Source: Salinicola tamaricis
Lineage (GTDB): Bacteria > Pseudomonadota > Gammaproteobacteria > Pseudomonadales > Halomonadaceae
Assembly: GCF_003006155.1 (NCBI RefSeq)
Contig: NZ_CP023559.1
Span: 3,410,001 to 3,474,000, forward strand
Direction of reading: 5' to 3'
DNA length: 64,000 nucleotides
The notes beneath the pieces are model-generated. The model was not told where the DNA came from and made no database searches. It saw only the letters and a program-made list of their open reading frames with translations. Below, piece by piece: positions 61,096-64,000 of this stretch. Both the position numbers and the translations under genes were made by a program. The number at the start of each line of letters is the position of its first letter. Position 1 is the first letter of the stretch.

Positions 61096-61896
61096 TCATT
61101 TCCAACCGGGAACGGCACCGCCCTTGAACATGTCTTCGGCTTTCTGCTCGACCGCATCGGACTGGTAGGCCTTGACCAGCTCCTGTACCGCCTTGTCATT
61201 CTGGTGGCCGTCGCGCACCACGATCAGGTTGACGTAGGGCGACTCTGAACCCTCCTTGATCAGCGCGTCGTCCAACGTCAGGCCGGCCGGCTGGGTGAAG
61301 GTCGAGTTGATGAAGGCCATATCGACGTCCGGCAGCACGCGCGGCATCTGCGCGGCCTCGATCTCCTTGAACGAGTAGTCGTGGGGGTTGTCGACGATGT
61401 CGATCGGGGTGGCCTCGAGATTGCTCGGATCGTCGAGTTTGATCAGCCCCTTGTTGTGCATGAGGATCAGTGCTCGCCCTTCGTTGGTGGGGTCGTTGGG
61501 CAGAGCGATGGTAGCGCCGTCCGGCAGGTCGTCGATGCTGTCGTACTTGGCCGAGTAGGCGCCGATCGGATAGACGAAGGTCTTGCCGGCGATGGCGAAG
61601 TCATAGCCGCGATCCTTCATCATCGCACGCAGGTAGGGCTCGTGCTGATAGGCGTTGGCATCCAGGCTGCCGTCGGCCAGCGCCGCGTTGGGCGTGACGT
61701 AGTCGGTGAATTCGATGATCTCGACGTCGAGGCCGTACTTCTCCTTGGCGACCTGCTTGGCGGCCTGCATGACATCGCTTTCCGGGCCAGCCATGGTGCC
61801 GACCTTGATGGTGTCGTCAGCCGCGTGAGCGGTACCGGTGATCAGCCCCAGGCCGAGAACGGTGGCGCCGAGCGCGCGCGTGAGTGAAATCGGCAT
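61096..61896 (-). CDS. metQ: Methionine ABC transporter, binding protein
   Basis: A 266-residue NlpA/MetQ-type protein that binds D- or L-methionine. The core matches MetQ: IKVGTMAGPESDVMQAA, VEIIEFTDYVTPNAALADGSLDANAYQHEPYL, IALPNDPTNEGRAL and INSTFTQPAGL. Unlike most MetQ proteins there is no lipobox Cys; the signal peptide ends AHA-ADD, a signal peptidase I site, so it should be soluble in the periplasm. It is the last gene of the metN-metI-metQ unit, with about 200 bases between metI and metQ. Confidence 0.93.
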   Translation of the reverse strand: MPISLTRALGATVLGLGLITGTAHAADDTIKVGTMAGPESDVMQAAKQVAKEKYGLDVEIIEFTDYVTPNAALADGSLDANAYQHEPYLRAMMKDRGYDFAIAGKTFVYPIGAYSAKYDSIDDLPDGATIALPNDPTNEGRALILMHNKGLIKLDDPSNLEATPIDIVDNPHDYSFKEIEAAQMPRVLPDVDMAFINSTFTQPAGLTLDDALIKEGSESPYVNLIVVRDGHQNDKAVQELVKAYQSDAVEQKAEDMFKGGAVPGWK

Positions 61897-62101
61897 TGAC
61901 GAAACTCTCCCTGATCGATGAAGCGAATGGCGGCCGGCGGTCGACCGCGCGTGACCGATTCAATATAACGGAATAACCACTCTCTTGGTAATGCATTCTG
62001 GTTATGAAGGCTGATCAAGAGAGTGGATGATGTGGCGTGGTCATGGGGAAGGGTCATGAGAGCCATCGCCCCGGCGTGCCGGAGCGATACGCATGCGGGG
62101 T

Positions 62102-62755
62102 CTATTTATGATCGCTCTTGCGCACCAGATAGTCGCCCAGGCTCTGGAATAGCTGCACCATCACCACCAGCACCACCACGGTGATCAGCATCACGGTGGG
62201 GTTGAAGCGGTTGTAGCCGTAGCGGATGCCGAGATCGCCGAGGCCGCCGCCGCCCACCGCGCCGGCCATGGCGGAGTAGCTCACCAGTGCCACCACGGTG
62301 ATGGTGAGGCCGTTGATGATGCCACCACGGGCCTCCGGCAGCAGCACCTTGAGGATGATCTGCATCGGCGTGGCTCCCATCGACTGTGCCGCCTCGACCA
62401 GCCCCGGCGAGACCTCGTTGAGCGCGCCTTCGACCAGGCGGGCGACGAACGGGATGGCGGCGATGGTCAGCGGCACCGCGGCGGCGTTGGTGCCGATCGA
62501 ACTGCCCACGATCATCCGCGTGAAGGGGATGATCGCCACCAGCAGAATGATGAACGGGATCGAGCGGCCGACGTTGGTGATCACCCCGAGCAGGCCGTTG
62601 ATCACCGGCTGGGCGAGAATCTGACGCGGCCGGGTGACGTAGAGCAGCACGCCCAACGGCACCCCGAGCAGGGCAGCGATCAGGCTGGAGACCGCCACCA
62701 TGTAGAGCGTCTCCAGGGTGGACTGCCAGACGAGATCAATCAGTGCGCTGGACAT
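62102..62755 (-). CDS. metI: Methionine ABC transporter, permease
   Basis: A 217-residue inner-membrane permease with five hydrophobic segments. The EAA loop LVEAAQSMGATPMQIILKVLLPEARGGI and GRSIPFIILLVAIIPFTRMIVG are diagnostic of MetI. ATG 62755 (GAGGTGC upstream) overlaps the end of metN by 20 bases; a longer opening is less likely. Confidence 0.96.
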   Translation of the reverse strand: MSSALIDLVWQSTLETLYMVAVSSLIAALLGVPLGVLLYVTRPRQILAQPVINGLLGVITNVGRSIPFIILLVAIIPFTRMIVGSSIGTNAAAVPLTIAAIPFVARLVEGALNEVSPGLVEAAQSMGATPMQIILKVLLPEARGGIINGLTITVVALVSYSAMAGAVGGGGLGDLGIRYGYNRFNPTVMLITVVVLVVMVQLFQSLGDYLVRKSDHK

Positions 62756-63779
62756 GGCCGAGCACCTCCACATGCAGGTCGAAGGATTCGAGCGTGGCGA
62801 GCGCTTGGCGTGTCTGCTCGGCGCTGCCCATCAGTTCGGCGATCATCAGCCCCAGGGTGCGGCCCTGGATCGACTCCACCTTGGCCTGCAGGATACTGAC
62901 GTCGATGCCGTGCTCGCGGGCCAGCCGCGAGATCAGCGGGGTCGAGACGCTGTCGCCGGAGAAGGTCAGGCGTACCACCGGGTGGGTATGCGCGCCGGCC
63001 TCGGTTTCCAGTCGCTCGACCAGCGCCTGGGGCGGTTCGAGTTCGAGAAAGTCGTTGAGGAACTCGCGCCCCAGCCGGGTCGCCGGGGCGGTGAAGAAGT
63101 CGCCGACGTCTGCCTCTTCGACCAGGCGCCCATCGGAGATCAGGCCGACCCGGTGGCAGATGCTCTTGACCACCTCCATCTCGTGGGTGATCAGCAGGAT
63201 GGTGAGCCCCAGCTGCTGGTTGATCTCCTGCAGCAGCGACAAGATCGAGGTGGTGGTCTGCGGGTCGAGGGCCGAGGTCGCCTCGTCGCACAGCAGCACC
63301 TTGGGCCGGCTGGCCAGGGCGCGGGCGATCGCCACGCGCTGCTTCTGGCCGCCGGAGAGCTCGGCCGGGTACTGGCGTGCCTTGTCGGCCAGCCCGGTGA
63401 GTTCGAGCAGCGGCATGACCCGCTCACGGATCGCTCCGCGGGACTCGCGCATCAACTCCAGCGGCAGCGCCACGTTGTCGTAGACGCTGCGGTTGGTCAG
63501 CAGGTTGAAATGCTGGAAGATCATCCCGCACTGGTGGCGCGCCTGGCGCAGTTGGGCCGGATTCAGCGCGGTCAGCTCCTGGCCATCGACGAAGACGCGC
63601 CCGGCGCTGGGGCGCTCGAGCAGGTTGACGCAGCGGATCAGGGTCGATTTGCCGGCGCCCGAGAGCCCGATGACACCGTGGATAGTGCCCTTGGGCACCG
63701 TCAGATCGATATCCTCGAGTGCCTGCACCGCGCGGCCGCCGCTGCCGTAGGTCTTGGAAACCCGTTCAAGTGTGATCAT
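62736..63779 (-). CDS. metN: Methionine ABC transporter, ATPase
   Basis: A 347-residue ATPase. Walker A is GLSGAGKST (residues 38-46), signature LSGGQKQRVAIARAL, Walker B VLLCDEATSALD. A C-terminal NIL domain (RLTFSGDSVSTPLISRLAREHGIDVSILQAKVESIQG) binds methionine for feedback inhibition. ATG 63779 fits the family N-terminus MITLERVSKTYG; an in-frame ATG at 63809 would add 10 residues. The upstream region to about 63900 has a TATACT-like box but no recognisable MetJ box or riboswitch. Confidence 0.95.
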   Translation of the reverse strand: MITLERVSKTYGSGGRAVQALEDIDLTVPKGTIHGVIGLSGAGKSTLIRCVNLLERPSAGRVFVDGQELTALNPAQLRQARHQCGMIFQHFNLLTNRSVYDNVALPLELMRESRGAIRERVMPLLELTGLADKARQYPAELSGGQKQRVAIARALASRPKVLLCDEATSALDPQTTTSILSLLQEINQQLGLTILLITHEMEVVKSICHRVGLISDGRLVEEADVGDFFTAPATRLGREFLNDFLELEPPQALVERLETEAGAHTHPVVRLTFSGDSVSTPLISRLAREHGIDVSILQAKVESIQGRTLGLMIAELMGSAEQTRQALATLESFDLHVEVLGHVQRTD

Positions 63780-63928
63780 GAAACGTATCGCTACCCTGGG
63801 GGCGTGCATATGGAGGCGTAAGACGCCGCGGGGTTTGGCGCGAGCGCGGCCCGGCGTCGACGAAGCGCGCTAGTATACTGATCGGGACAGGGCAGGGCGA
63901 CAGCCGCGGGCCGGCCGGCGGGCGCGGG

Positions 63929-64000
63929 TCATGCCTTCTCTGGTCGCGGCAGCAATCCGCCGAGCACGATGCGCTGGACGTTGTCGACGCTGGCGGCGAA
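63929..64000 (-). CDS. C-terminal end of a possible TetR-type regulator (partial)
   Basis: On the minus strand the frame is open from the window edge to TGA 63929-63931, giving FAASVDNVQRIVLGGLLPRP and a few more residues. The amphipathic helix with a GLLPRP end resembles the last helix of TetR-family regulators, but 23 residues are too few for certainty. Confidence 0.4.
   Translation of the reverse strand, partial: FAASVDNVQRIVLGGLLPRPEKA

Noticed and set aside
63780-63930. SAM riboswitch or MetJ operator before metN
   Set aside because: I saw neither an AGACGTCT-type box nor a conserved riboswitch core, only a TATACT-like -10 box.

Overview
The window is a 64 kb piece of a high-GC (visibly about 65%) gammaproteobacterial chromosome. 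The housekeeping gene order fits the Pseudomonadales/Oceanospirillales, and the mixture of genes suggests a Halomonadaceae member (Halomonas/Salinicola-like). The genus is a guess from gene content; no search was run. A striking general property is that at least 14 of about 50 genes, including rplY, hemA, prmC and prc, are split by one or more small frameshifts. Nearly all of these read as a loss of one or two bases, so I treat them as probable sequence errors and annotate the restored genes.

Layout. (1) 1-13.7 kb: capsule or exopolysaccharide locus. It holds ugd (UDP-glucuronate), a roughly 1 kb AT-richer gap, a protein related to the C-terminal module of polysaccharide HAD proteins, an RgpF-HAD protein, a glycosyltransferase-sulfotransferase fusion, a two-domain GT2, a GT2/GT92-like protein, a GT4-like protein, and convergent kpsS (beta-Kdo transferase of ABC-type capsules). 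(2) 14-32.4 kb: core region with prc, an M18 aminopeptidase, a dipeptide epimerase, tRNA-Met, ychF-pth-rplY-prs, tRNA-Gln, ispE-lolB-TPR lipoprotein, divergent hemA-prfA-prmC, then lrp-moeB and an InaA-type kinase. (3) 32.5-43.6 kb: sugar catabolism with an FAD amine oxidase, a LysR regulator divergent from galM, araFGH (arabinose ABC importer), a GntP-type permease and an L-arabinonate-type dehydratase. This points to non-phosphorylative pentose/galactose use, although the other pathway enzymes are outside the window. (4) 43.6-49.2 kb: yjbQ, a BlcC/AttM-like lactonase, a zinc alcohol dehydrogenase, fumC, and a membrane-anchored EEP-family protein. (5) 49.3-59.5 kb: glycerol/G3P region with glpD and glpR leftward, two identical tRNA-Val genes, and a rhizobial-type glycerol ABC importer (glpS, glpT, glpP, glpQ, a DUF2160 protein, glpV) rightward. 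(6) 59.6-64 kb: HDOD protein, free methionine-R-sulfoxide reductase, metNIQ methionine importer, and the tail of a possible TetR-type regulator.

How the parts connect. TTCGAA-centred palindromes lie both before glpD and before glpS, which would let GlpR control uptake and oxidation together. A near-identical 20-bp element lies before araF and before gntP, suggesting shared control of arabinose uptake and the permease-dehydratase pair. In the capsule locus Ugd would supply UDP-GlcA, KpsS would start the Kdo linker, and the fused sulfotransferase raises the possibility of a sulfated polymer. A 144-bp MITE-like hairpin element sits inside the glycerol importer operon between glpQ and the DUF2160 gene.
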